The notes under the pieces: model-generated
Database searches by the model: none
Told to the model about the DNA's origin: nothing
Seen by the model: the letters and a program-made list of their open reading frames with translations, nothing else
Translations under genes and position numbers: made by a program
Source of the DNA: Streptomyces sp. NWU339
GTDB lineage: Bacteria; Actinomycetota; Actinomycetes; Streptomycetales; Streptomycetaceae
Reading direction: 5' to 3'
Length of the DNA stretch: 64,000 nt
Assembly (NCBI RefSeq): GCF_003143855.1
Contig: NZ_QFRK01000040.1
Coordinates: 1 to 64,000 of the forward strand
Shown here: positions 33,469 to 40,508 of the stretch, piece by piece
Numbering within the stretch: the stretch's first letter is position 1
Layout of the letters: each line of letters begins with the position of its first letter

Positions 33469-33822
33469 ATGGGTAAGCCGATCACCAGTCAGGCCGTCTA
33501 CTACATCCGGTACGACGACGGGTCACTGAGCAAGCTCGTTATCGACTCGGACGCAGACTCGGACGCCGAGCCGGCGCCTCCGGCCGGTGGGACGTTCATC
33601 ACTGAGGACGAGTACAACGCTGAGATGGTGCTGCTGCAGCAGGCGATCGAGGAGCACGCGGAACAGATCAGGCAGCAGGAGCAGCAGCAGGCGAAGACGG
33701 ACTATGAGGCGCTGATCGCAGCGGGGCTACCGGACGCTGTCGCGCAGCGTCTGGCGGGCTACACGCCGCCTGAGCCTGAGCCTGAGCCGGAGGTCGACGT
33801 GCCGAACGAGGGGGCCGCCTGA
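33469..33822 (+). CDS. Coiled-coil accessory tail protein
   Basis: A 117-residue protein from ATG 33469. An N-terminal beta segment (SQAVYYIRYDDGSLSKLV) is followed by an acidic linker and a predicted coiled coil at about residues 55-85 (VLLQQAIEEHAEQIRQQEQQQ in part) and an acidic Pro/Glu tail. Its stop overlaps the endolysin start (GATGG). Phage proteins of this shape often act as fibre chaperones or hinge connectors, but this cannot be shown here. Confidence 0.5.
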   Translation: MGKPITSQAVYYIRYDDGSLSKLVIDSDADSDAEPAPPAGGTFITEDEYNAEMVLLQQAIEEHAEQIRQQEQQQAKTDYEALIAAGLPDAVAQRLAGYTPPEPEPEPEVDVPNEGAA

Positions 33823-34907
33823 TGGCGCCGCCGATGACCCCGGACCAGTTGCGTAAGGCGCTGCGCGCCGAGGGCGTGCGGTTCGTCGAGTATCCGGGCT
33901 GGACGACGCGCGGCCGTGACGCGGCCACGGGCAAGGTGTTCGGGCCCGTCAACGGCATTTTGAACCATCACACGGCCGGGCATAACGCGCTTGCGGTGGT
34001 CGCCGTCAACGGGGTGCCGGGCCTGCCGCCGCCCCTTGCTCACGCGTACCTGGCCAAGACGGGTGTGCTGACGCTCGTTGCGGACGGCCGCGCCAACCAC
34101 GCGGGGCCGGTCGCGCGGAACGTCTACGAAGCGCTCGTCGCCGAGCGGAAGTTCCCCGCGCCGTCGAAGGCTTCGGGCACCGTCGATGGCAACGACTGCC
34201 TGTATGGGATTGAGACGGAGAACCTCGGCGACGGCAAGGACCCGTATACGCGTGAGCAGTACGACACGTGGGTCCGTTTCAACGCGGCGATCTGCCGTCA
34301 TCACGGCTGGTCGGCCGGGTCGGTCGCCGGTCATTTGGAGACGAGCGTCGAGGGCAAGGTCGATCCGAAGGGGCCGGTCGAGGGGTACGGCCAGCGCGGC
34401 CGGTTCACGTTCACGATGGGCCGTTTCCGTGCCGACATCGACGAGCGCCTGGCGCATCCGGCGAGCTGGAACCCCACCGATATGGAGGACGACATGCCCG
34501 ATTACGTGAACCTCGGCGTCGCGAAGCCGTTCACGCTCAAGCCCGGCGTCTGGGACTCGGTCGAGTTCACGACCGAGTGGAGCGACACGGCCGGCGACCA
34601 CGCGGCGAACGGCAGCGTATTCGTGCGGGGCGCCGCCAAGTTCACCGGCACGGTCAGCCTGCGCCTGTCCAAGCTGCCGGTCGGCGGCGTCGTCCAGGTG
34701 CGCATGTCCGAGTACGCCGACAAGGAGCACAAGGCCGATCACCCGATAGACGAGCTGATCGGCACGGCCGGCGGAACGTTCGGTGTGGTGCCGCTGACGA
34801 AGCGCGTCGCGGCCGACCGGGGCATGCGCGTGCGGCTGCTGAACCAGGCCGCCGAACCGATCACCGTTGAGAGTGCGGTCCTGACCGCGCTCGTCTGGAA
34901 GGAGTAA
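33822..34907 (+). CDS. Endolysin, N-acetylmuramoyl-L-alanine amidase type
   Basis: A 361-residue lysin. Residues about 25-200 are an amidase/PGRP-fold (Amidase_2) domain: ILNHHTAGH near residue 48 gives the first His ligands, LYGIETENLG is the conserved central strand, and GHLETSVEGKVDP near residue 170 carries the final His and the Lys typical of the zinc site. It cuts the amide bond between muramic acid and L-alanine. Residues about 225-361 are a beta-rich C-terminal domain (LKPGVWDSVEFTTEWSDTA, partly quoted) that probably binds the wall. It is followed 4 bases later by the holin, the usual lysis order. Confidence 0.85.
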   Translation: MAPPMTPDQLRKALRAEGVRFVEYPGWTTRGRDAATGKVFGPVNGILNHHTAGHNALAVVAVNGVPGLPPPLAHAYLAKTGVLTLVADGRANHAGPVARNVYEALVAERKFPAPSKASGTVDGNDCLYGIETENLGDGKDPYTREQYDTWVRFNAAICRHHGWSAGSVAGHLETSVEGKVDPKGPVEGYGQRGRFTFTMGRFRADIDERLAHPASWNPTDMEDDMPDYVNLGVAKPFTLKPGVWDSVEFTTEWSDTAGDHAANGSVFVRGAAKFTGTVSLRLSKLPVGGVVQVRMSEYADKEHKADHPIDELIGTAGGTFGVVPLTKRVAADRGMRVRLLNQAAEPITVESAVLTALVWKE

Positions 34908-34911
34908 CCCC

Positions 34912-35205
34912 ATGCTGCTGCCCTCCCTGCTGCGCACGGTTGTGCCGCTCGTCGCCGGCTGGATTCTCGTCGCTCTCACCGGGCTCGGGTTCTCCCTCGA
35001 GTCGGACGTCGCGCAGACCGGTGTGGCGTTCGCTGTCGCGGGCGTCTACTACCTCGTGTTCCGGCTCGTCGAACGGGCGGCTGAGAAGTTCGGCGGCCCG
35101 GTCTGGCTGAAGGGCGCCGTCGGTGCGCTCCTCGGCTACGCGCAGCCGCCGCGGTACAAGTCGACGGACGACGTCGCCGAGCTGCTGCGCCAGAGCAGGT
35201 CATGA
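34912..35205 (+). CDS. Holin-like membrane protein
   Basis: A 97-residue protein, starting ATG 34912 after AAGGAG, with hydrophobic segments at about residues 8-27 and 37-55 (LLRTVVPLVAGWILVALTG; GVAFAVAGVYYLVFRLVE), a charged middle and a charged C-terminus. This two-helix layout is typical of actinophage holins, which release endolysin by forming membrane lesions. It overlaps the next membrane-protein start by 4 bases (ATGA), forming a lysis cassette. Confidence 0.7.
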   Translation: MLLPSLLRTVVPLVAGWILVALTGLGFSLESDVAQTGVAFAVAGVYYLVFRLVERAAEKFGGPVWLKGAVGALLGYAQPPRYKSTDDVAELLRQSRS

Positions 35206-35522
35206 CCGCGCAGCCGCCGGACCCCGGCGTGTACATTCCGCCGGCGCAGATGTATGCCGAGGTCCAGCGGCTCGGGCGGAAGGTGGACCAGATCGACGGC
35301 AAGCTCGACCGGTTCCTCGAAGAGATGCGAGAGGTCAAGAGCGACCTGTCTGACCACGAAGCGCGGATTCGCGCGCTGGAGCTCGGGGAGACCGAGCGGC
35401 AGAAGCGCAACGAGGCGCGGATCGCGGGGGCGGAGGCCCGGCGGTGGCCGCTGCCAGCTATCGGTGCGGCGACCGGCGTCGCGGGTGCGGTGACGGCCGT
35501 CGTCGCCATGTTCGTGCGCTGA
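35202..35522 (+). CDS. Second holin-like protein, coiled coil with C-terminal membrane anchor
   Basis: A 106-residue protein with ATG 35202 overlapping the previous stop. Residues about 20-75 form a continuous charged coiled coil (GRKVDQIDGKLDRFLEEMREV in part) and residues about 82-103 a single hydrophobic helix (AIGAATGVAGAVTAVVAMF). Proteins with one C-terminal membrane helix after a coiled coil occur as holin partners or antiholins. It ends the lysis cassette and is followed by a terminator. Confidence 0.65.
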   Translation: MTAQPPDPGVYIPPAQMYAEVQRLGRKVDQIDGKLDRFLEEMREVKSDLSDHEARIRALELGETERQKRNEARIAGAEARRWPLPAIGAATGVAGAVTAVVAMFVR

Positions 35523-35538
35523 CGGCGTCCTTGGGACC

Positions 35539-35573
35539 GAGCCCCGCCCTCCTCCGCTCCGGGGGCGGGGCTC
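35539..35573. terminator. Terminator after the lysis genes
   Basis: An 11-bp perfect stem (35539-35549 with 35563-35573) with a 13-base loop, directly behind the second holin-like gene. Confidence 0.75.
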
Positions 35574-35589
35574 TGCCATGCTGGCCCGC

Positions 35590-35985
35590 ATGGACGCACA
35601 CGACGACCTCGACGAGCTGATGGCCCGGTTGCCGAAGCGGTCGCCGCGCGAGGTGTTCGAGGAGCTCACTGCGGCTCGCCGTGCTGCCGCTGCGACGCTC
35701 CCGGAGCTGACGACGATTCCTGTGCCGTCGTACCCGTACGGCTGGTCGATGCTGGACCATCCGCTCGGCGGCACGATGCGGTTCGCGTGCGTGCTCGGCT
35801 GCGGCTGGTACCACGACGAAAACCCGGCGCGCGAGGCTGCGATCGCGCCGCTCGTCATGCCGCTCGACCCGGAGAAGGCGGACGAGGCGCTCACGGCGCA
35901 GGCGGAGAATCGCGCAGCAGTGTTCCGGGCGCGCGTCGAGATAACGATCGCCGAGCACTTCGACCAGGCGCACCCCGGCCGCTGA
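35590..35985 (+). CDS. Hypothetical prophage protein
   Basis: A 131-residue protein from ATG 35590 (in-frame ATG at 35578 also possible) directly after the lysis terminator. It has a helical N-terminus with ARLPKRSPREVFEELTAARR, a Pro-rich middle with PSYPYGWSMLD, a short FACVLGCGWYHDENP motif that may bind metal, and a C-terminal helix. No family is recognised. The position between lysis genes and the immunity-like region is typical for accessory prophage genes. Confidence 0.55.
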   Translation: MDAHDDLDELMARLPKRSPREVFEELTAARRAAAATLPELTTIPVPSYPYGWSMLDHPLGGTMRFACVLGCGWYHDENPAREAAIAPLVMPLDPEKADEALTAQAENRAAVFRARVEITIAEHFDQAHPGR

Positions 35986-36103
35986 CGACCGCGCGGGCCG
36001 GTCGTGGCCGGCGCCCCCTGGCGACGGCCATTGTCCGCGCCCGGCGCTACTGTGCTCGTGTCCTATCCGTACGGTTGCTGGCTACGGCTTTCGGATGACC
36101 TTG

Positions 36104-36133
36104 CGCCCCCGCTGAGCTGCTCAGGCGGGGGCG
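36104..36133. terminator. Bidirectional terminator-like hairpin
   Basis: CGCCCCCGC-TGAG pairs with CTCA-G-GCGGGGGCG around a 3-base loop. It lies between the convergent genes at 35590 and 36141 and could serve both. Confidence 0.7.
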
Positions 36134-36140
36134 TGGCCGT

Positions 36141-36317
36141 TCAGGCGGCCGGCTCGACGTCGCCGCGGGTCAGGGCGCACCACCGCTCGAGGAGCCGGCG
36201 GTACGTCTCGCGGCGCTCGGGGGTGTCGGGCTCGTCTCGCATCAGCCGACGCATCGCGTCGTTGACCGCGTCTGCGGACAGGCAGGGCAGACCGCAGGGC
36301 GGGAGTAGCGAGGGCAT
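36141..36317 (-). CDS. Small helical protein with a Cys pair
   Basis: A 58-residue minus-strand protein from ATG 36317 (MPSLLPPCGLPCLSADAVND), with a C-x3-C at the N-terminus and a helical C-terminal part containing MRRLMRDEPDTPERRETYR. The reverse-strand -10-like TACCTT lies only about 6 bases before the ATG, so the transcript may be leaderless. It points away from the plus-strand gene at 36408, and the 90-base gap probably holds divergent promoters. No function can be assigned. Confidence 0.5.
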   Translation of the reverse strand: MPSLLPPCGLPCLSADAVNDAMRRLMRDEPDTPERRETYRRLLERWCALTRGDVEPAA

Positions 36318-36407
36318 GCCGCCAAGGTAGGGCGAGCGTCTGACATCGCCGGTCGGCTGGGTCCGTTCTATTCTCCGTTCGAGGACGCGAATGCGTAACA
36401 GGACGGA

Positions 36408-36605
36408 ATGATCATGACTAGCCTTCACCCTCCCGTTTCGGAAGACGACCCGTCGGTCGCGACGTGCTCCGGTGAGCAGGTCGGCATGTGTGCGACGTGC
36501 CAGCGGAGGACCCACCGTTACGGCAGGGGCGGGAATCCGCTGTGCTCGTACTGCCGAGCCGACCTGCAACAGAAGTGGGGCACCAGCGTGAAGCCCGGGA
36601 GCTGA
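36408..36605 (+). CDS. Small zinc-ribbon protein
   Basis: A 65-residue protein from ATG 36408 (ATG 36414 also possible) after AGGACGGA. It has C-x2-C at MCATCQRR and C-x2-C at LCSYCRAD, spaced about 21 residues, a treble-clef or zinc-ribbon pattern, and is rich in polar residues. Small proteins of this type are common in Streptomyces prophages and islands; role unknown. It is divergently arranged with the 58-residue gene to its left. Confidence 0.55.
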   Translation: MIMTSLHPPVSEDDPSVATCSGEQVGMCATCQRRTHRYGRGGNPLCSYCRADLQQKWGTSVKPGS

Positions 36606-36742
36606 GCGGCTCCCTCTCAACTTGCGTTGTTACGCCGTGGTGTTCGAAGGCGCCGAGCCGTCGGTGCATCAATCCTCGGGCAGTGAAGGCCACTTCTGCG
36701 ATGCCCGGGAGAGGGGATCTTCACCGGTCAGCCCACGAAAAA

Positions 36743-36794
36743 GGTCTCGCCCCATACCCTGACAGTGTCGAAGCTGTAGGAGAGGGGCGAGACC
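36743..36794. promoter_or_regulatory. 11-bp inverted repeat flanking the regulator's promoter and start
   Basis: GGTCTCGCCCC (36743-36753) is perfectly inverted as GGGGCGAGACC (36784-36794), the latter ending directly before GTG 36795. Between them lie a possible -10 (TACCCT, 36755-36760) and the GTAGGAG ribosome site. Either an operator bound by the regulator itself or an RNA hairpin around the ribosome site. Confidence 0.6.
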
Positions 36795-38045
36795 GTGCCA
36801 TCTGATATTACCCCGGACCCGTACACGAACCCGCTCGCATTCGGTCAGCGGATGCAGATCTACCGCCAACGCCGGGGCATGAGCCGCCCCGTCCTCGCCG
36901 GCCTCCTCGATAAAAGCCCGTCCTGGGTGAAGCAAGTCGAGAGCGGCCAGATCCAACCCCCGAAGTTGCCCATGATTCTTCGCATTGCCGAGCTGCTGCG
37001 TGTCCGTGACCTCGCCGACCTCACCGGCGATCAGTCCCTGCACGTCGAACTGTTCATTGGCCCCGGTCACCCGAGGCTCGCCGCGGTGAAGGCCGCCGTG
37101 GATGCGTTCCCGTTCCCCGTGGACCGGGAGGCGCCGACCACGCTGCACCTGCGGCACCGCCTGGACCGGGCTTGGACTGCCCGCCATGAGGCACCGAACC
37201 ATCGGGAGGTCGTTGGGGAGTTGCTGCCCGGCCTGATCCGTGACGCGCAACTCGCCGTCAGGCAGGCCGACAGCGCAGTCGACCGGCGCGCGGCGCAGGC
37301 CATCCTCTCCGAGGTCTACTCGCTGTCGCAGTTCTTCGTGGCCTACCAGCCAGACGCCGCCCTGCTCTGGCGGGTGGCCGAGCGAGGCATGGTCGCCGCC
37401 CAGGAATCGGAGGACCCGCACGTCATCGGCGTCGCTGCGTGGCTCGCCGCACAGGCTCATCGCGACAGCGGGCCCGCGCACTTCGACGCCGCCGACGACG
37501 TCACGATGGAGGCACTGCGCTACCTCGAACCCCAGCTCCCGGACGCGGCGGACGAGGTACTGGCGATCGCCGGGGCGTTGCAGTTCGAAGCCGGGTACAC
37601 GGCAGCGCGCCGAGGTGAGGCGGGCTCGGCTTGGGGCTGGTGGGACAAGGCGGAGAAGACAGCAAAGAAGCTGCCGGCCGACTACTACCACCCGGTCACC
37701 AGTTTCTCGCGGTCCATCATGGGCGCTCACGCCGTCACGGTCGCGGTCGAGCTGCACCAGGGCGGCGAGTCCGTCAGGCAGGCGGCACGCGCGGACAAGA
37801 CCGTCATCAAGTCCAGGCCCCGACGGGCCCGGCACAGGATCGAGGAAGCCCGCGGCTACCAGCTCGACGGGCAGCCGGACGTGGCTCTGGCCACGCTGGA
37901 CAAGGCACACGAGGCCGCTTCCGAGACGATCAAGTACAACGGCTACGCGCGGCGGATCGTGCTGGAGGAGACTGAGGCGAAGCAGCCGGACCGGCGTCGA
38001 CGCGCGTCCGAACTGGCGGTGAAACTGGGCTTGCTGGCGGCGTAA
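36795..38045 (+). CDS. XRE-family regulator with TPR-like C-terminus
   Basis: A 416-residue regulator. Residues about 14-70 are a canonical XRE helix-turn-helix (FGQRMQIYRQRRGMSRPVLA, then DKSPSWVKQVESG). The remaining 330 residues are helix-rich with repeated pairs of helices (ALRYLEPQLPDAADEVLAI and others), like TPR repeats in peptide-sensing regulators of the RRNPP class and in Streptomyces SARP-like activators. Dimerises and binds DNA; a peptide or small-molecule ligand is plausible. The start is flanked by an inverted repeat that may be its own operator. It heads the cargo cluster that ends in a radical-SAM/peptide pair, so it may control that cluster. Confidence 0.8.
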   Translation: MPSDITPDPYTNPLAFGQRMQIYRQRRGMSRPVLAGLLDKSPSWVKQVESGQIQPPKLPMILRIAELLRVRDLADLTGDQSLHVELFIGPGHPRLAAVKAAVDAFPFPVDREAPTTLHLRHRLDRAWTARHEAPNHREVVGELLPGLIRDAQLAVRQADSAVDRRAAQAILSEVYSLSQFFVAYQPDAALLWRVAERGMVAAQESEDPHVIGVAAWLAAQAHRDSGPAHFDAADDVTMEALRYLEPQLPDAADEVLAIAGALQFEAGYTAARRGEAGSAWGWWDKAEKTAKKLPADYYHPVTSFSRSIMGAHAVTVAVELHQGGESVRQAARADKTVIKSRPRRARHRIEEARGYQLDGQPDVALATLDKAHEAASETIKYNGYARRIVLEETEAKQPDRRRRASELAVKLGLLAA

Positions 38046-38137
38046 GGCATGGGGCAGGATTCCTGCCCCTTCTGCCGTGTACGGCCTTCTACGGTCACTG
38101 GTGTGAGACGGATCACCGTGTTCGTGGAGGCGTGAGG

Positions 38138-38248
38138 ATGACGACAGCCGTACGACAGCCCCGCACGGGTCCCCCACGCGGCGGGGACGTGATAGGCGAG
38201 GCCCCCGGCCGCAGCGGCTTATCGCCCCGCCCGGAGGTCGTGCAGTGA
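38138..38248 (+). CDS. 36-residue coupled small protein
   Basis: ATG 38138 follows GGAGGCG, and the stop at 38246-38248 overlaps the next start GTG 38245 (GTGA). Arg/Pro/Gly-rich sequence beginning MTTAVRQPRTGPPRGG. Probably translated because of the strong ribosome site, but may only couple the downstream gene. Confidence 0.5.
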   Translation: MTTAVRQPRTGPPRGGDVIGEAPGRSGLSPRPEVVQ

Positions 38249-38805
38249 CCGGGACCGGCGAGCGGGACCAGAAGTCCGGCGCTGTGCTCGTGCACGCGCG
38301 GCAGACCAGAGAAGCAGCTGTCCGGTCCTGGCTCATGCTCTCCGCGACGGACTACGAGCGTGTTCGCGGTGACTGGGATGTGTCCGGGGTCGCCTTACTG
38401 CGGTGCGGTGCGCTCTTCGCCGCCGTCCGTATCCAGACTGAACTGATTCACGCGGCGGCCGACTCGGACGAACCGAAGACGGTGAACGCGTTCCTGGCCG
38501 AGGCCCTGTACGGCGGTCCGGTCTTCGTCGACCAGCACTCGCGCCACTATTACGCGCTCGTACCGACGAGCACGCCCAAGCGCCGCGAGTGGCAGGACCG
38601 GCGGTATCCCGGCGCCGAGTGCCTCGGCCATGGGACCTACCTCGGGGTGCCGCGGCCGGAGTTCACGAACGACGGCTGGAGCTTCTCCTACTGGTGCGTG
38701 CCGATGGACGGGCCGGGCGCCCTGTGCGGGCCGGACGCCGTCTCGCAGCTCGTCGCGTACGCCCGGCATCGGATGGTGCTCGAGGAGGCGCGCCGTGGGC
38801 GGTAG
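38245..38805 (+). CDS. Hypothetical cargo protein (186 aa)
   Basis: A 186-residue protein starting at GTG 38245 within the stop of the 36-residue gene. Residues about 85-150 contain GGPVFVDQHSRHYYALVP and then ECLGHGTYLGVPRPEFTN, with a Trp/Cys-rich PMDGPGALCGPD end, a pattern typical of small Streptomyces island proteins that sit beside XRE regulators and DUF6415 proteins. No catalytic motif is obvious. It is followed immediately by the first DUF6415-like gene with a GAGGAGG site inside its 3' end. Function unknown. Confidence 0.6.
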   Translation: MTGTGERDQKSGAVLVHARQTREAAVRSWLMLSATDYERVRGDWDVSGVALLRCGALFAAVRIQTELIHAAADSDEPKTVNAFLAEALYGGPVFVDQHSRHYYALVPTSTPKRREWQDRRYPGAECLGHGTYLGVPRPEFTNDGWSFSYWCVPMDGPGALCGPDAVSQLVAYARHRMVLEEARRGR

Positions 38806-39145
38806 TGAGACGGCTCCGCTCGACATCGAGACGATCCGGAAGGACTGTCAGCGCGCCCTGTGGGAGCCGCCGGTGTCGAGTCGCGACGAGACGCGGCTCC
38901 TCGTCGAGCGGATCGAGGGGCACGCGCGGCTGCTCGGGCCGGTGCTGGCGGCGTGCGCGCCGCGAATACAGGGCGAGATGAAGGACACGGCGCTCGTCGT
39001 GTTACGCAACGTCGACGAGGTCCGCGACGAGCGCGCGCCGGCGTGGGACTTGTCGGCGCGGCTGCACGATCTCGGCGTCGTCACGCGGTCGCTGCTGAAC
39101 CTGCTCGAACTCGCGGGCGAGATCGAGCAGGGAGCCGCCCGGTGA
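38795..39145 (+). CDS. DUF6415-like protein 1
   Basis: A 116-residue helical protein from GTG 38795, preceded by GAGGAGG inside the upstream gene. It has the four-helix outline of the DUF6415 family: an N-terminal IRKDCQRALWEPP helix, LLVERIEGHARLLGPVL, and a C-terminal LHDLGVVTRSLLNLLELAG. DUF6415 proteins are widespread in Streptomyces islands near natural-product genes; their activity is not known to me. Its stop overlaps the second DUF6415-like gene's start (GTGA). Confidence 0.65.
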   Translation: MGGSETAPLDIETIRKDCQRALWEPPVSSRDETRLLVERIEGHARLLGPVLAACAPRIQGEMKDTALVVLRNVDEVRDERAPAWDLSARLHDLGVVTRSLLNLLELAGEIEQGAAR

Positions 39146-39540
39146 GCGCGCTGACCGTCCGGCAGTGGGCGCCTGCCGATGAGGCGACGCTGACGGCTCT
39201 CCTCGAAGCTGTACGGGCCTGGACCCCGCTGGACGGCGGTGCCTTACTCGATGACGTCGGCGCGGTGCTGGACGACGTGGTACCGGCCGAGGACGACGTC
39301 GAGGAACTCGCCGAGCGGCTGCGCGGTCACCTGATGCGGCTCGTCGCGATCGCCGTCGCGAGTGAGGCGGGCGAGGACGAGCAGGCCGCCGTGCTGATCG
39401 AGCGGGCGCGCGAGGTGCGAGCCGAGGACCTGCCGGGCGACCACCACCGGGCCGTCGGGCACCTGCGCCGGATGGCGTGGGCCCTTAACGAGTTGTTGGA
39501 ACGTTTGGGCGCCCTGCGGTGCCTGGAGGAGTTTGCGTGA
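39142..39540 (+). CDS. DUF6415-like protein 2
   Basis: A 132-residue protein from GTG 39142, overlapping the preceding stop. It resembles its neighbour in having a long regular helix set (VEELAERLRGHLMRLVAIAV, then GHLRRMAWALNELLERLGAL), but begins with a distinct beta/proline segment (VRQWAPADEATLTALLEAV). The pair looks like a duplication that has diverged. Overlaps the next gene by 4 bases, so the cargo operon is co-translated. Function inferred only from family and context. Confidence 0.65.
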   Translation: MSALTVRQWAPADEATLTALLEAVRAWTPLDGGALLDDVGAVLDDVVPAEDDVEELAERLRGHLMRLVAIAVASEAGEDEQAAVLIERAREVRAEDLPGDHHRAVGHLRRMAWALNELLERLGALRCLEEFA

Positions 39541-40229
39541 TCGAGTTTCCCCGTACCGTGCATGCCTCGAGCGACCGTGGAGTGGTCCCGTTCATCACCC
39601 AGCGCAAGGGGGAGGAGGCAGCACCGGCCGACCTCACGATCCTTCGCCAGCAGAACGGCAAGGGCCCGCGACTGTTCTACGTCGACGAGAGCTTCAGGGA
39701 CCGGCCGGTGCGCGGCATCCTGTGGGCGCGGTGCAGCTTCAGCATGGGCAAGCACGGCATGCCGACGGGCGAGCCGGAATGGAAGCTCATGCACCCCTAC
39801 CGGCAGATGGTGACGATGCTCGCCGGCCGGTGTCAGATCTGCACGCGGCCGGCGCGGACGCCGCTCGGGTTCGTCTTCCTCGCCGGGCCGAAGGACGAGG
39901 ATCCGACGCAGCCGTCCATCCTGACGAACCAGCCGCCGGTGTGCGCGCGGCACATTCGCACGGCGGCGAAGCTCTGCCCGCACATGGAAGAGAACCCGAT
40001 GGTGTTCCTCGCCGGCGGCGCTCCGTTGTACGGGGCGATGGGCAGCGTCTACGACTTCGTCTTCGGCGGGCACGGGGACGTTGAGGTCGTCTCTAGGCCG
40101 GCCGAGCCGGTGCCGTTCGGGGATCCGCGGGCCCCGTTGCTGCTGGCCTCGCAGCTCGTACGGCGGCTGTCGTCGTTCCGCGTGCTCGGCCTGGACGAGG
40201 TCCTCGCCAAGCTGGCGGCCGCCGCGTGA
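39537..40229 (+). CDS. Cys-containing hypothetical cargo protein
   Basis: A 230-residue protein from GTG 39537, overlapping the previous stop by 4 bases. It contains CQICTRPARTPLGFVFLAGP, followed by another Cys-x-x-x-H (VCARHI) and CPHMEEN, spaced like a zinc site, and ends with LLASQLVRRLSSFRVLGLDE. This arrangement is seen in Streptomyces hypothetical proteins encoded with DUF6415 genes. No enzyme family is recognised. It is the last gene of the regulator-DUF6415 operon; an inverted repeat follows before the radical-SAM gene. Confidence 0.55.
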   Translation: MIEFPRTVHASSDRGVVPFITQRKGEEAAPADLTILRQQNGKGPRLFYVDESFRDRPVRGILWARCSFSMGKHGMPTGEPEWKLMHPYRQMVTMLAGRCQICTRPARTPLGFVFLAGPKDEDPTQPSILTNQPPVCARHIRTAAKLCPHMEENPMVFLAGGAPLYGAMGSVYDFVFGGHGDVEVVSRPAEPVPFGDPRAPLLLASQLVRRLSSFRVLGLDEVLAKLAAAA

Positions 40230-40328
40230 GCCGCGGCTCGGTGGCCCGGACGCCGACGAGAGCGGCTGTGTCGTGCCATCAGTTTCCGGGATGGCTGACG
40301 GCGACTTGCCTCCGGAGGCAGCCCCAGG

Positions 40329-40362
40329 CCGTCGGCATGAGCCGAGCGGTTCATGCCGACGG
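40329..40362. promoter_or_regulatory. 12-bp perfect inverted repeat between the DUF6415 operon and the radical-SAM gene
   Basis: CCGTCGGCATGA (40329-40340) and TCATGCCGACGG (40351-40362) pair over 12 bp with a 10-base loop. It could terminate the upstream operon or be an operator for the radical-SAM/peptide promoter. The remaining sequence 40230-40508 shows no gene. Confidence 0.6.
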
Positions 40363-40508
40363 TCCGGCGGATCGTTGGTCGCCTCTTGTAGACCCCGGCG
40401 GGGCCAGGTCGAAATCTTCCCCCGCCCCGCCGGTTCCAGCTCTGCCCTGGGCTGACCGTACGAGTGTCCCCAACACCTATCGGCACGGAACACTTGGAGG
40501 ATTCCACG

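Noticed and set aside
36004..36330. 108-codon plus frame with SYPYGCW similar to a segment in the preceding gene
   Set aside because: It lacks a ribosome site and overlaps the terminator and the minus-strand gene; the short resemblance may be chance.
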